From: Nymphalis io | Taxonomy: Eukaryota > Arthropoda > Insecta > Lepidoptera > Nymphalidae | Assembly (NCBI RefSeq): GCF_905147045.1 | Contig: NC_065888.1 | Span: 5,461,001-5,525,000, forward strand | Direction of reading: 5' to 3' | Length of the DNA: 64,000 bases | Shown: positions 44,664-55,917 of the stretch, in pieces | Layout of the letters: each line of letters starts with the position of its first letter | How positions within the stretch are numbered: position 1 is the stretch's first letter | The notes under the pieces: generated by a model | Seen by the model: the letters and a program-made list of their open reading frames with translations, nothing else | Database searches by the model: none | Told to the model about the DNA's origin: nothing | Position numbers and translations under genes: made by a program

Positions 44664-44985
44664 GCCGAGATGGCCTAGTAAAAAGCCGAGATGGCCTAGT
44701 GGTAAGAACGCGTGAATCTTAACCGATGATCGTGGGTTCAAACCCGGGCAAGCACCACTGAATTTTCATGTGCTTAATTTGTGTTTATAATTCATCTCGT
44801 GCTTAACGGTGAAGGAAAACATCGTGAGGAAACCTGCACGTGTCTAATTTCATTGAAATTCTGCCACATGTGTATTCTACCAACCCGCATTGGAGCAGCG
44901 TGGTGGAATAAGCTCCAAACCTTCTCCTCAAAAGGGAGAGGAGGCCTTAGCCCAGCAGTGGGATATTAACAGGCTGTTACTGTAC
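44664..44985 (+). mobile_element. Family C SINE with duplicated head
   Basis: Plus-strand full-length copy in which the first 21 bases (five A plus GCCGAGATGGCCTAGT) are present twice in tandem, at 44659-44679 and 44680-44700. A long A-run (44645-44663) precedes it. The rest is intact through box B GGGTTCAAACCCG to AGGCTGTTACTG. The open frames 44781-45108 read through it and are not genes. Confidence 0.93.
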
Positions 44986-46029
44986 TGTTTACAATATATG
45001 CTTATTATATCATTTTATCACGTTGTTGTTAGTGTTGGTACGAAAAAGCACCATGCATTTAATGCCGTCATACACTCTCTCCGCAGACGCTCCACAGCAC
45101 ATTTATAGGTTTTACTTTACTGTTTTAGGTTAGGATCAAAACCCCTGATTTTAACTTATCCACCACAAATCGAATTACTTCGTCGTTCGTAGCGAATACC
45201 GTAATAAACTATAATACGAATTTCATGAAATCTGCCGCAACTGTTCGCCTTTCAATTTGAATATAGATGAGCCTACTGACGAGCTGTTGCATATATTAAT
45301 TAAAACATCGATATGCAATTTGATGAACAAATTACCGGCGTATTATGTACTGGTAATGTACGTACACGTAGACGGTACGGCAGTTTTATTTGTATATTAG
45401 ATTCACTTGGGATTTTTACACAGGTTATACTTAAAATAAAAATGTACAATTTTTGTGCATGCATTTTAAAGTCTTTAAAATTTACAGGCATAGTAAACTA
45501 CAATTAGGATTACTTGACAAAAAAAAACGAAAATGTTACAAATTCAGATTTAAAACATGCTGCAGTTTCCTTAACTTGAATCTTTTTTTAAATCCGTACA
45601 AATAAATAAAAATAAAGTCTCAGCCTGTTATTTCAAGATAACTGCGTCTTTTTTATTATAAGTTAAAATAAAATAAACATTTTTAAAAATAAAACAAATT
45701 AAAACATAGATAATAATTAATAAAACAATTAAAATTTAATTTAATAGACTAAATAAAAACTTCAAATTTAATTTAACAGATCACCACTTTAAAAAAAAAT
45801 CATAATTGTTATCTGTATTAAAAAAGTTTACAAATTATTATAAAATAAAACATCAATTATAATTTAAATTACTTTATTCAATGCAATTAATTAAAGCGTT
45901 ATGTCTTCGAAAATGTAAAAATAAATGTAATATATGTATGTATAAATGTAAAAAGTATTGTTATTTATTACATCTGTTGCAAGTCGACTTTAGATTATAA
46001 ATGCTAATATCTTAATTATATTCGTATGT
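44986..46029. other. AT-rich DNA, no gene seen
   Basis: Two opposing open frames overlap at 45300-45507 in low-complexity DNA and are unsupported. Confidence 0.4.
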
Positions 46030-46140
46030 CACGCTTTTCGGTAATATTCAGTGGAGCGTTGGTGATAGTCGGGAGGCGGGGGCTTATCTCGGTTGTAGGT
46101 CGCTCGATACTCGCGACGCGGGCTGCATCCTAATCGTATC
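46030..46140. other. GC-rich island of unknown function
   Basis: A short, sharply GC-rich stretch (GGGAGGCGGGGGC, CTCGCGACGCGGGCTGC) between very AT-rich flanks. No repeat partner is seen in the window and no open frame is notable. A promoter or enhancer is possible. Confidence 0.25.
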
Positions 46141-46414
46141 ATAGAGATGAGAATATCGTAGCTACACTTTTATTCGATTGATAAGATTTTGTGGTGTATT
46201 GTATTTCGTAATGCGATTTGCCTTTCTTAGAATTGTTGAAATTTTGTAATTTTTTAATTTAAGCACGCTCAACTTTTACACTTTTATTTACCTTAAGCGA
46301 TATAATGAACAGTCGATAAAATAATATCATGTAACTTATTTATTAAATAATATATCAACACAAACGATAATAGCTGTAATTCAGTACTGACAATACAATA
46401 TAAAATATCTAATC

Positions 46415-46469
46415 TGACCGTTAAAATAAAAAACCGTTAAAAATATTTTTATAAGGTTTTTAACGGTCA
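46415..46469. repeat. Inverted repeat, 12-bp arms
   Basis: TGACCGTTAAAA at 46415-46426 pairs with TTTTAACGGTCA at 46458-46469. An extra AAACCGTTAAAAA inside offers an alternative pairing with the same right arm. Confidence 0.7.
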
Positions 46470-46959
46470 CTCATTCAAATATGAATAGTACGTATTACAT
46501 TAAATTCTCATACATTATGTATAGAGTTCTAAAAAATGTTTCGTATAATGTTCCAACGACTCATTAGTCGAGATTAATAGGCCCGTGAATAGTAAATAGT
46601 CTAAAACAATCGACAGGAATATGCCTACGAACTGTTTCGAGGGAACAATGTATGACAAATAAACCCACAGTTAATTACTTATGTATGAAGGTTCAAATAA
46701 AAGAGTTGGTCCGGGAACGAATGTTCTCTTTCATTTATTGATAATAGTTTAAACTGTAGGCGGAATTATTATGTTACCAACGATAATACGAAGATAAAGC
46801 GTACACGAAAATTTGTTAGTATGTGTGGACTATTAAAATAAATAAAAATAAAATAATAATAAAGATTTCAACATATAAATTACTATACTCATGGATGTAG
46901 GTATACAATGACAAATTTGTGTATGTCGTGCTCTTTTTTTTTAAATATAAGCTTTTGCT

Positions 46960-47150
46960 TGCCTGTTATCACACCTGATGAAAAGTGATGATACAGTCTA
47001 AGGTGGAGCGTGCTTGCCTAGAAGATGCCTATTCACTCTTGTCTTGAATTTACTATATTGTAGGTGGTGGAGGACGAGAGATTCCGTGCCTCAGCGGTGC
47101 GTATCAGAAACGAGGAAGCAAATAGTTTCGTACGTGTTTTGTGTACGTCA
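46960..47150 (-). mobile_element. Decayed LINE C-terminus and 3' end
   Basis: On the minus strand one frame ends YSKFKTRVNRHLLG, the closing motif of CR1/Jockey-like reverse transcriptases (compare SFKRGVKRHLAGR at 51.2 kb), with upstream frame changes and stops. The tail holds a CACTTTTCATCAGGTG variant of the motif shared with family A and ends in an A-run (T-run at about 46937). Confidence 0.6.
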
Positions 47151-48439
47151 ACTAAGTACATGTATGATCTTTTCGATACACGCACACGCATAGATCACAC
47201 TTATAATCATTAAAATACTACATTAACACGAATGCAATATATGGATATTATTAGTGCTTGTCAAAAGTCATCACAAAATTCAACAGCATAGTTCGAAGTA
47301 AAAAGTTATATTCCTCGAAACACTTACGCTGTAATCACGAAATAAAACCACAGTCAGTATCTAGACAACCAAACGAGATTAAACTAATTCCTAGCCCATT
47401 ACTTAACAACGTACAAACCCATGTCACTGACCCGCAAGTGGCATTTTTGACACCAATTTATTGTCGTAAGTCGTAATAAGTTATTTTCCAGTTAGTGGCT
47501 GCCCAGTGGTATCATGATGTCAATGAAGTTTATTATGACTTATGGGCTCCTTTAATTGAATGTAATCATTAATTATACCACTTTTCTTAACTACTTTACA
47601 TAAAAGCGTATTGTTACTATGTAGGTTTTGATATAAGATAAATATACATCAAACTAATACTATGAGTATGCTATATATAACGATGAATGGTAAATGAAAG
47701 TAGATTGTTAAGACTCCTTGTTTCCTAGAAAGTGTACGTTTTTTAATGTTATGTCATTATACTATAGGAATAATTTAATATTTGTTAAAAAATGTTTTAT
47801 TTCCAATATTTTAACAAATTACATGTACATGTATTTATAACTCCAGGCTTATGTGCTATTATAAAAAATATAATATTATTATTATATTGTACCGCGCCGC
47901 TACCATTGGCCGTTTCTATTTCATATAATACTTGTTTATAAAAAATATAAATGTACAATGTTATTTTCATAAACAATAAATTAAAAAGCTAAATCCTTCT
48001 GATAAAAAGGTAAAACTCACAAAACAAATAAACTTCAGGCTTAGTAAAGTTATAAATAACTTTATAAACACAGTGAGCCCTAAATAATTCAATAACAAAC
48101 ATTGAATATTTACTCTCATGAAACTCTAAATTATAATAATATAATTTCAAACAATTTACCGACGAAACGCAAGGATGGAGTTGATACCGCAAATTACGTT
48201 TAATTTGGAACTCATCACTTTCGATAAGCGGTTCTTGTATAATATTAGGACTTAACCCTCCAAAATTCCTCAATGTTCTTTGTTTTATAATTTATTCGTA
48301 ACTCTTCAACAAAATATTTCAAAATAAAATTATATTCAATAATCATCATATATAAAGTACTAGTAATTCATATTTTCTTGTATATTTTATAGACAGAATT
48401 TAAGTTAAAAAATATGGGAGCCCATTGAATTTCGTCTAT
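47151..48439. other. AT-rich DNA, no gene seen
   Basis: Open frames at 47258-47476 (plus) and 47989-48273 (minus) lack splice context and family resemblance. Confidence 0.4.
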
Positions 48440-48551
48440 CCGTAACAGCCTGTGAATGTCCCACTGCTGGGCTAAAGGCCTCCTCTCCCTTTTTGAGGAG
48501 AACGTTTGGAGCTTATTCCACCACGCTGCTTCAGTGCGGGTTGGTGGAATT
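48440..48551 (-). mobile_element. Family C SINE tail fragment
   Basis: Minus-strand tail and early body (CCGTAACAGCCTGTGAATG to GCGGGTTGGTGGAAT), cut off exactly where the Helitron-like element begins. The rest of the SINE is not found on the other side of that element. Confidence 0.85.
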
Positions 48552-48554
48552 TCA

Positions 48555-49361
48555 TCTATACTTACTAATATTATAAAGAGGTAAAGCTTGTGAGTTTGTG
48601 AGGTTGCAGGGGGTAATCTCTGGATCTACTAAACCGATTTTGAAAATTCTTTTACCAATAGATACCATTATTTGGGAGTGTCATAGGATATATATTAACC
48701 CGAAAAATGAAAGTAAGTAAGAGAAAAAACTGTCGAACGAAAACGTTTCTACGAACGCTGCCTTAACAATGAGAGATATATGATTAAGTTCTAGAGAAAA
48801 GTTGTAGAGCTTAATAATGCTTACAAAAAAGTCAGCGACAGCATATGTCTAACTTTTATATTTAAGCCATAAAAAGTTGTTGTTATATTAAAAAAATAAT
48901 TTAAATCGTTAGGTCATGTTTTTCGGCCATAATATCAAAAATTATGATTTTTTATCAAAATAAGTAAACTTATCGTCTCAAGTGTTTAAAATAAAAGACT
49001 TTTCCCTTTTACTGGATATAATTTGGACGAATGATTAAAAACCGTGTCGTAATCTATTAAGTGATATTTCTATTAGACGGTTTTTTTCATATACAACACG
49101 TCAATCTATTTAGAAATAAATTGCTTTATCACCAAGAAAATTTTATTTAGATAAAATTCGTTTTTTACAATATGTTTTTTGGTTTAAGAGATAATTTAAA
49201 ATATCATCAAATACGCGAGACAATTGTATTAAAGTTCGGCCAACATAACTTTCGACAGTCAGGAAATAAATCATAGCACTCAGTACTAACCGCACCACAA
49301 TCATAATTTCATCACAGTTAAAAATGTTTACCGCCCAGCGAAGTAAGCACGGGTCAGCTAG
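48555..49361 (+). mobile_element. Helitron-like non-autonomous element, about 0.8 kb
   Basis: Starts TCTATACTTACTAATATTAT and ends CGGGTCAGCTAG followed by T, which fits the Helitron rule of a 5' TC and a 3' CTAG inserted before T. The 5' part includes CTAAACCGATTTTGAAAATTC, the same motif as in the shorter copies. The interior is AT-rich with no replicase or helicase frame, so it depends on an autonomous partner. The 3' stem-loop (CCCAGCG...CACGGG) is poorly preserved. Confidence 0.65.
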
Positions 49362-49534
49362 TTCATTTATATATTTTCATTTCACCGCAAACTCATCGTC
49401 ATTCATTGTTAATCGCTCTAGATAGTTTTAAGCCATTTCTATTGTATAAGTTTAAGGATGAAAAAAAATCTTAAAATATAACCAATACATCATCAATATT
49501 AAAAAAATACAATTTACCTTACATGTAATAAAAA

Positions 49535-49841
49535 GCCGAGATGGCCTAGTGGTAAGAACGCGTGAATCTTAACCGATGATCGTAGATTCAAACCCGGGCA
49601 AGCACCACTGAATATTCATGTGCTTAATTTGTGTTTATAATTCATCTCGTGTTTGACGGTGAAGAAAAACATCGTGCGGAAACCTGCATGTGTCTAATTT
49701 CATTGAAATTCTGCCACATGTGTATTCTACCAACCCGCATTGGAGCAGCTTGGTGGAATAAGCTCCAAACCTTCTCCTCAAAATGGAGAGGAGGCCTTAG
49801 CCCAGCAGTGGGACATTAACAGGCTGTTACTGTTACTGTAC
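49535..49841 (+). mobile_element. Family C SINE with 10-bp target duplication
   Basis: Plus-strand full-length copy bounded by TGTAATAAAA at 49524-49533 and 49842-49851. The tail ends GGCTGTTACTGTTACTGTAC, a short TACTGT-type repeat at the 3' end. Box B is GATTCAAACCCG. The open frame 49631-49819 is not a gene. Confidence 0.93.
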
Positions 49842-49851
49842 TGTAATAAAA

Positions 49852-50276
49852 TTATTTATGACAAAATTATAATTTAACCAATTTTCTTGTGTCGTCTACA
49901 GAAAGTTTTTTATTTAATAAAAATAAGTATTTAAAAATTATTTATTTTTTATGTATTAAAAATAATCATTCATCAATATTATGTTATAATATCTAACGGC
50001 GAAGTTACTCCCTAAGTGTGTTCCGTCCGAAAGCGAGCTAGGAGGCTTCCGGCGGACCGTTGATAGCTATTTACTTTTGGAGGAAGCTAATGAACTTGGT
50101 TTACGATGGAAACAAAGCGGCTACTAAATTATAAGGGAGCGACTGATTAATTAATTGGCTTTGTTTATATTTTTAAGCGACCCGTGTTGAAATGTTAAGT
50201 TCACTGAGCTTTTAATAATTATACTTTATAAGCACTTTATCTTTCGTCTTAACTTTTAAAAGTTACTTTAATCAAT
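49852..50276. other. AT-rich DNA with one GC-rich imperfect hairpin
   Basis: At about 50025-50070, CCGTCCGAAAGC and GCTTCCGGCGGACC could pair imperfectly. No gene. Confidence 0.35.
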
Positions 50277-50590
50277 GACTGCCTCGTCGGTCCAGTGGCT
50301 AGATGTAAGGCCGCAGACTCGGAGGTCCTGGGTTCAAATCCCAGGTCGGACCAATAAAAAGTTGGAAGTTGGTAGTGTACCTCGGAAAGCACATAAAGTC
50401 GTTGGTCCTGCGCCTGATTTCTTTCCGGTCGTGTTGGACTGACGTCCAATCGGATTATGAGAGTTAGGGAATAGAGAGTGCACATGTGTTTGCGCACACA
50501 CTCGTGCAGCGCAGTTGGCTAATCTCTCTTGAGATTGGCCGCCATGACCGAAATCGGTCTGGAGGACCTCAATCCTCAATCTCAAAAAAT
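50277..50590 (+). mobile_element. Family E tRNA-derived SINE, best copy
   Basis: Head TGCCTCGTCGGTCCAGTGG, box B GGGTTCAAATCCC followed by AGGTCGGACCAA closing the tRNA-like fold, then GGAAAGCACATAAAGTCG, GAATAGAGAGTGCACATG and a tail GAAATCGGTCTGGAGGACC. Minus-strand open frames at 50249-50615 are by-products. The partner LINE is not evident in this window. Confidence 0.9.
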
Positions 50591-51047
50591 CCTTTGTGTT
50601 TTTAAAATAAAGCATTTAACTTAAACTCATACGAGTTGCTTAACGTATTTTTCAATGAAAATAATAAGTAAGTGTTTAATGATATATAAAATTTAAATGC
50701 ACAAAATATCGAAATAATTATATACATTTGTGTATTTTTTTATGTTAAAGTACCTATAATGATGAGACTGAAAATAAAAGTATTATTATATAATCTAATA
50801 GAAATGATATAGTAAGTTTTTTGTTTTTATTTCCAGATTCATTGAAAAATTCTATATTATTTTAGTTTATTGTTTTAAAACGGACATTAGACTATAATCT
50901 ATGTCATTTTATTTATCAACGTAGTCAAAAAGCATTTTGTAGGTCTGGCCGCTATCGAAGCAAATGCTGCCCTAGCTATAGCCGATGCACAAAAACTATA
51001 TATTTACGATTTGTAATTCTCTACAGAAAAAAGTAACGACAGCATAT
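50591..51047. other. AT-rich DNA, no gene seen
   Basis: No supported gene or known repeat. Confidence 0.4.
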
Positions 51048-51400
51048 ACTGTTTTTTTTTTTTATTATTTTATATTCGCCGGGAGGGCAAATGACTCTAC
51101 TCCACCTGATGGTAAGTGGTAGTAGAGTCCAAACGCGACGACGGCCAGTACAGATGGGAAAAACGTTCTGCACTAGCCGCCTTCGCCTTGCCGGCCCGCA
51201 AGATGCCTCTTCACGCCTCGTTTGAAGGAACCCGGGTTGTAAGAGGAGGGGAACACGTGAGCTGGTAAGGAATTCCATTTTTTGGAAGTGCGACAAAGAA
51301 AGGAGTTGCCAAATTTCTTTGTTCGCAATGGAATTGATGTCACAGTTAGGCGGTTATATACATTTTGAGGATAAGTGTCAACAACCATGTTTAAAGGAAA
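51048..51400 (-). mobile_element. CR1/Jockey-like LINE 3' end, 5'-truncated
   Basis: A minus-strand retrotransposon tail: the coding end (51173-51395) is followed by a short 3' UTR and an A-run (T-run 51051-51063). The UTR has CCACTTACCATCAGGTGGAG on the element strand, the same core that family A carries near its own 3' end. Confidence 0.88.
51173..51395 (-). CDS. LINE reverse transcriptase, extreme C-terminus
   Basis: About 74 residues open to a stop. The C-terminal landmark of CR1/Jockey-type elements is clear: FGNSFLCRTSKKWNSLP, then VFPSSYNPGSFKRGVKRHL and GR. Upstream reads YNRLTVTSIPLRTK, in the expected place. The catalytic and endonuclease domains are missing because of 5' truncation. 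There are no frameshifts in the part present, so the copy is fairly young. The separate open frame 51021-51296 is a shadow across the end of this frame and the UTR. Confidence 0.82.
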
Positions 51401-52854
51401 TATAAACAACAACATTTTAAGTGTGACTTAATAATATGTATACCGTATTCCAATAGAAGAAGAGGTAAAGATAAACAAACCTTAGATTTATGAATATTCC
51501 ATGCGATTTGCTAATAGTTTTCCTGTAGTATGCACTACAAACCACTCCTTATTAATATACCTTTATTTATAATATGGCATTATTTTACTTAACTAACCAC
51601 TTTAATTTAACTTTTCCGTTTACAACTTCGCGGAGTTCGACGCTATTTTTTCACGATACCATAGATTATTCAAGATCTCGACCAATGATATCGCCTCAAT
51701 TCGATATTGAGGTTGTTTATTTGTCTTTACATATATATCAGAGACAAGGTTCTGCCACAGTATTGTACTCACGTCTAAGATAAAATATTTCGTAGCTCAC
51801 GGAGCATTATATTAAGCGTCACGAGCTGAAGTGTCAGCTTGCAGACTTGCAAGCTTCAGGAAATTACGCGTCATACCCACACCATGCAGTAGCTAAGTAC
51901 ACAAAATTAACTTCGAACTTATACTGCAGATTTAGCGAAATACATTTAGAACAACTTTTAAGTCTTTTACATTATATTTTTTGGCATATTTGGAAATTAA
52001 AAGTCTATGCATAAAAAAGTCGCATATTATATAATATACTCTGTCATTAATTTTAATTTTACAAACAAATTTTCATTTTAAATAGGAAAATATGTATGAT
52101 GAATAAGACTTTAATTTTATTTTATTTTAAGGTCATGATTTGAAAACCATATGAGCCTTACAATCTAGAATGTTTGTTTTTTTTTTTATATGTGGGAATT
52201 AAAATTTTTATTATATTATAAAATTTTCTGTCATTTACTTTTGAACTAGTTTAGGTAACTAGACAAAACTAAATTTATATTCAACTAATTTTAAATAGGA
52301 TAATATAGTGCAACAGTAGTACAATGAGACGAATATAGTTTTGTTTCATTCTGCTAAGTTCGGGTTTTAGAAACCATATGAGTCTTAACAATTCATATAT
52401 TAAATGTGAATCCAAAAATGTAGGAACACTTGTTACAAAGAAATTTAATGTGCATAAAAATCCATTTAAAAACTAGACTCGCAGTGATTACAAGAATATT
52501 TAACGTACCCCTGGCACGCTATGTTTTTAGGTTAATGAGGTCTGGAAAATAGAAAATGGCCGTTCCTATTCGTAGAAACTAGAAACGTAACATTTCTAGT
52601 CTATGATGAGTATTACAAAAGAAAAAATTTGAGTTCAGATAGCATTCGACAAAATAGCAGTCTCCCTTTCATTAATATCGATAAAGCATATGCGACAGAT
52701 TTAGCTATTTTAAAAACGTAATATGTCTATTATAATACTAAACATAGATTCTATACGTACATTTTTCTACAAAAAAAACTAAGATATGTATATATAATGT
52801 TTGATAAAATACGGCAAATTAAAATATAAGAACATGAGAATTTATTTTTTATAA
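51401..52854. other. AT-rich DNA, no gene seen
   Basis: A plus-strand frame at 51574-51783 is unsupported. No repeat recognised. Confidence 0.4.
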
Positions 52855-53055
52855 AATGGGCAGTCGGACAACTGGGACACCTGATGTAAAGTGGTCACCA
52901 TTGGCGCTGTAAGAAATATTAACCATTTCTTACATCGTTAATGCCTTGGAAACTAAAACATAACATCGTCTCGTGTGCCTGTAGTTTCACTGGCTTATTC
53001 ACCTTTCAATTGTGGCCCTTCAGGTGGCCCATTCGTCAGACTGCCTATTTTAATG
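52855..53055. mobile_element. Two family A fragments fused head to head
   Basis: 52855-53008 is a minus-strand A relic (GGACACCTGATGTAAAGTGG to ATTCACCTTTCAATTG). At about 53010-53055 a plus-strand A tail follows (CTTCAGGTGGCCCATTCGTC, then TGCCTATTTTA). The two tail ends point outward in opposite directions, making an inverted pair of about 40 bases. Confidence 0.65.
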
Positions 53056-53326
53056 GACAATTACTCTAACAAACGTCAATAGCTATTATACCAAAATTAA
53101 AACAAAACTACATAATATGACAAATATAATTTTACTAGTAACGCGTGTGACCGAAATTCACCCCTACTTTTTAGGTGCACATCTATGACACATACTAAAA
53201 ATATGATAATTTTCAATGACTTATTTTATAGAAGTTTACAAGGGCTCGTCAATAATATACAAATACAAGTCACAAGATCATTCGCTTAGAACATTTACTG
53301 ATGATGTTTCTTATAGTACGTAAAGA

Positions 53327-53619
53327 TGGTGGTAGGGCTTTGTGCAAGCTCGTATGGGTAGGTACCGCCCACTCATCGGATATTCTACCGCATAACAGTA
53401 GTTGTTAGTATTGTTTTGTTCCGGTTTGAAGGGTGAGTGAGCCAGTGTAATTACAAGCACAATGGATATAATATCTTAATTCCCAAGGTCGGTGACGCAT
53501 TGGCGATGTAAGCGATGGTTAACATTTCTTATAATGTCAATGTCTAAGGCCGTTGGAGAACATTTACCATCAGGTCGCCCATATGCTTGTCCGCCTACCT
53601 ATAATATATTTAAAAAAAA
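53327..53619 (+). mobile_element. Family A element, full length, moderately old
   Basis: Plus-strand copy from TGGTGGTAGGGCTTTGTG to GCCTACCTATAATATATTT and an A-run. All landmark blocks are present with about 10-15 percent scattered changes by eye. A 6-base AAAGAT on each side may be a short target duplication. Confidence 0.88.
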
Positions 53620-53651
53620 GATCCAATAACAAGTTCAAATTGGTGTCTTGA

Positions 53652-53855
53652 ATACAAGTTGCTCATCTTTTGAAAACGTGGGACTTGTATGTAAAGCTTC
53701 CCAATAACCCTTTCCTTAATCCTGCGAATATTCAGAGAAGCATGAAGAGCGGACGTTTATTATGCAAACTTGAAGGGATGCTTGCTAAAAGGGCGTGGGT
53801 GAAAGAAAATGAAGTGTCACCTTTATATTCGAACAAATATGGTGATAATGGATGA
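53652..53855 (+). CDS. Unassigned open segment
   Basis: About 67 codons ending in TGA, with a coding-like mix (LLKTWDLYVKLPNN near the start, LLCKLEGMLAKRAWVKENE later). It begins immediately after a family A element and has no strong acceptor: the nearest AG, ATACAAG, lacks a pyrimidine tract. It could be a piece of an old transposon protein or an exon. I do not recognise it. Confidence 0.18.
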   Translation: MQVAHLLKTWDLYVKLPNNPFLNPANIQRSMKSGRLLCKLEGMLAKRAWVKENEVSPLYSNKYGDNG

Positions 53856-55196
53856 CAGTGAAAAAGAAGTTAAGGCTTTTGGATGACTGATTTAAATGAC
53901 ATTAACTTTGGGACACTTCAAACAACTTATATTTCTTTTATTTTTGTACATACATACTACTATACATACATACTTCGAAAGATTGTCAAAATTTAATGTA
54001 TATACAGAAACTAAATTATTTTAAGCAATGTTGTTTCAATGTAATCCTCAACTTCGTTTAAATATTGAAATAATTATACATGCTGTATATTAGCTTCAAG
54101 TTTATGTTGTAACAGTCATACAGACTGAATTTATTGGTAAATCGACGGATACGATATTTTTATATCGTATCCGACATACCTATAGACAAAAGTGGAGTTT
54201 TACACGAATGACAAAATGTGAATAAAGTCAAAAATAGTTAACATAATTATGAGTTTGATGTTTTTGTATCTCTCATAGGTACCTATATAAGTATCTAGAT
54301 CAAATTTTCGAAAAACGGAACTGACTTGATATCCGGTTCCATCTACCACAACTGCTGGTTCGATCTCTCATTATAATTATTTAAGAAATTGTATATAATG
54401 ATAAAAAAACAGTTAAAAAGAGTACAAACCAAATAATAAAACCAATTACAGTGATCATAACAATAACCAAAAATGGAAATGGAGGATATTAGTTCCAAAT
54501 ATTGCTTCCCCAAAAACTCATGTCTCAGTCTCATGGCGAAATTATAATATGTAATTACGTCTAAAGTTCACAGATTAACGATAACAATGTATAGTTGTAG
54601 CTTATTTAAGTGATATATATAAATTATACGTATATAAATTGAATGTACGCAACGGTAACAATACCCAGGCGCGATTCTGTTTATTATTATTGTACAATTA
54701 TAACTTGTAAATATCAAGAAATTTACCAGAAAGGAATAAGATATTACAACTTGAAAATTTCCTGTGAAGAGAAATTTATGCGCTGAAATGCTATTTAAAT
54801 CGTTACCCTTTTCAATATTGTATAATTATCAAACGCATCAGTGGGTATTGTTTACGATCCATCATCTGAATTAACACTTTAGAGTATCGCTTAACCGCCA
54901 GAGGGACAAGAAATAATAAATCTCATACAATTTTATATATGGCTGGATAAATTGATTAAAACCAGGAATGATTGATTACTGCACCTGATGTTGGCGCAAT
55001 CTATCATAGTGTCGCGACTGGAGTCTTACCTTAGTGGAATATCATTTACAATTGCGCAAAATAGTTTTTATATATTTTTTATGTTCATTCAAATATCACT
55101 TTATTTAGCATGACTGAGTTTTGTAACGTATTCATTATAATATTTTTGTCTATTGTTACCTATTTTACCTTTACAATAGTTTTGTAGAAAATTAAA
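53856..55196. other. AT-rich DNA with a strong hairpin
   Basis: No gene supported. The hairpin at 54146-54173 is listed separately. Confidence 0.4.
54146..54173. repeat. Hairpin, 12-bp perfect arms, TTTT loop
   Basis: CGGATACGATAT (54146-54157) and ATATCGTATCCG (54162-54173) separated by four T. It stands alone in AT-rich DNA, with no open frame or repeat around it. Confidence 0.92.
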
Positions 55197-55250
55197 CCAA
55201 GATATACTTTATGGAGTACACTTTTGCAAGCACTTTTAAAGCGTCAATTA
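55197..55250. repeat. Fragment of a common lepidopteran repeat
   Basis: AAGATATACTTTATGGAGTAC followed by GCAAGCACTTTTAAAGCGTC, related to the fragment at 29017-29095. Confidence 0.35.
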
Positions 55251-55483
55251 AATGTAATGTACATACTTCTTACAAGCCTTAATTTAACATGTTATTTTAA
55301 GTGTGGGTCAAATTTTTTAGCTTCTAGTGATGACGATGTATTATTATAGATGATGACTAAACAATCTAATATACTTCGTACATATACATGGTTTAAGTAA
55401 ACCTTATTTTAAAAAGAGTCTTTTACTTCATAATTTTATTTATCAATCAATTTATGTGTATTTAGAAGCTAACCAACAAGGTT

Positions 55484-55512
55484 GCCCTTAGCCCAGCTGT
55501 GGGACTAATACA
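55484..55512 (+). mobile_element. Family C tail scrap
   Basis: CCCTTAGCCCAGCTGTGGGAC matches the tail of C SINEs; nothing else of the element is left nearby. Confidence 0.4.
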
Positions 55513-55901
55513 AACTATACTTTTTTTATCTTAATACAATTAAATGTATAATATATAAAGATCAACGAATAGTCACTAAACACCCGTTTATCGTTCATAT
55601 AATCTTGTATAAATTATATGCATAGTAATAATGAATGTTAGTACGTACAATATTAGCAGATAATATTAGTCCCAACTTCTAAATAACGTTTTAAGCTAAT
55701 AGAATATTTGATTTACACAGCAGCCATAATTTTATGCCAAATTTATTTTTTTATTATTCCCAAATAACAGACAATAAATGGATTTGAAATTGTGAAAGAT
55801 AATCCTTCAGCATTTTGTGAGAATATGTCTACATTTTATCATATCATGTAACGAGCAAGCCTCCCATCAATCATCCGTGACGACAGATTACGTAACAAAC
55901 G

Positions 55902-55917
55902 CCCCCCCCCCCCCCCC
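55902..55917. repeat. C homopolymer, 16 bases
   Basis: An unusual long C-run in AT-rich DNA. The exact length is uncertain because such runs are prone to sequencing error. Confidence 0.9.

Noticed and set aside
50277..50352. Possible tRNA gene
   Set aside because: The cloverleaf-like head continues into the family E body seen at 34.9, 37.1 and 59.0 kb; treated as a SINE.
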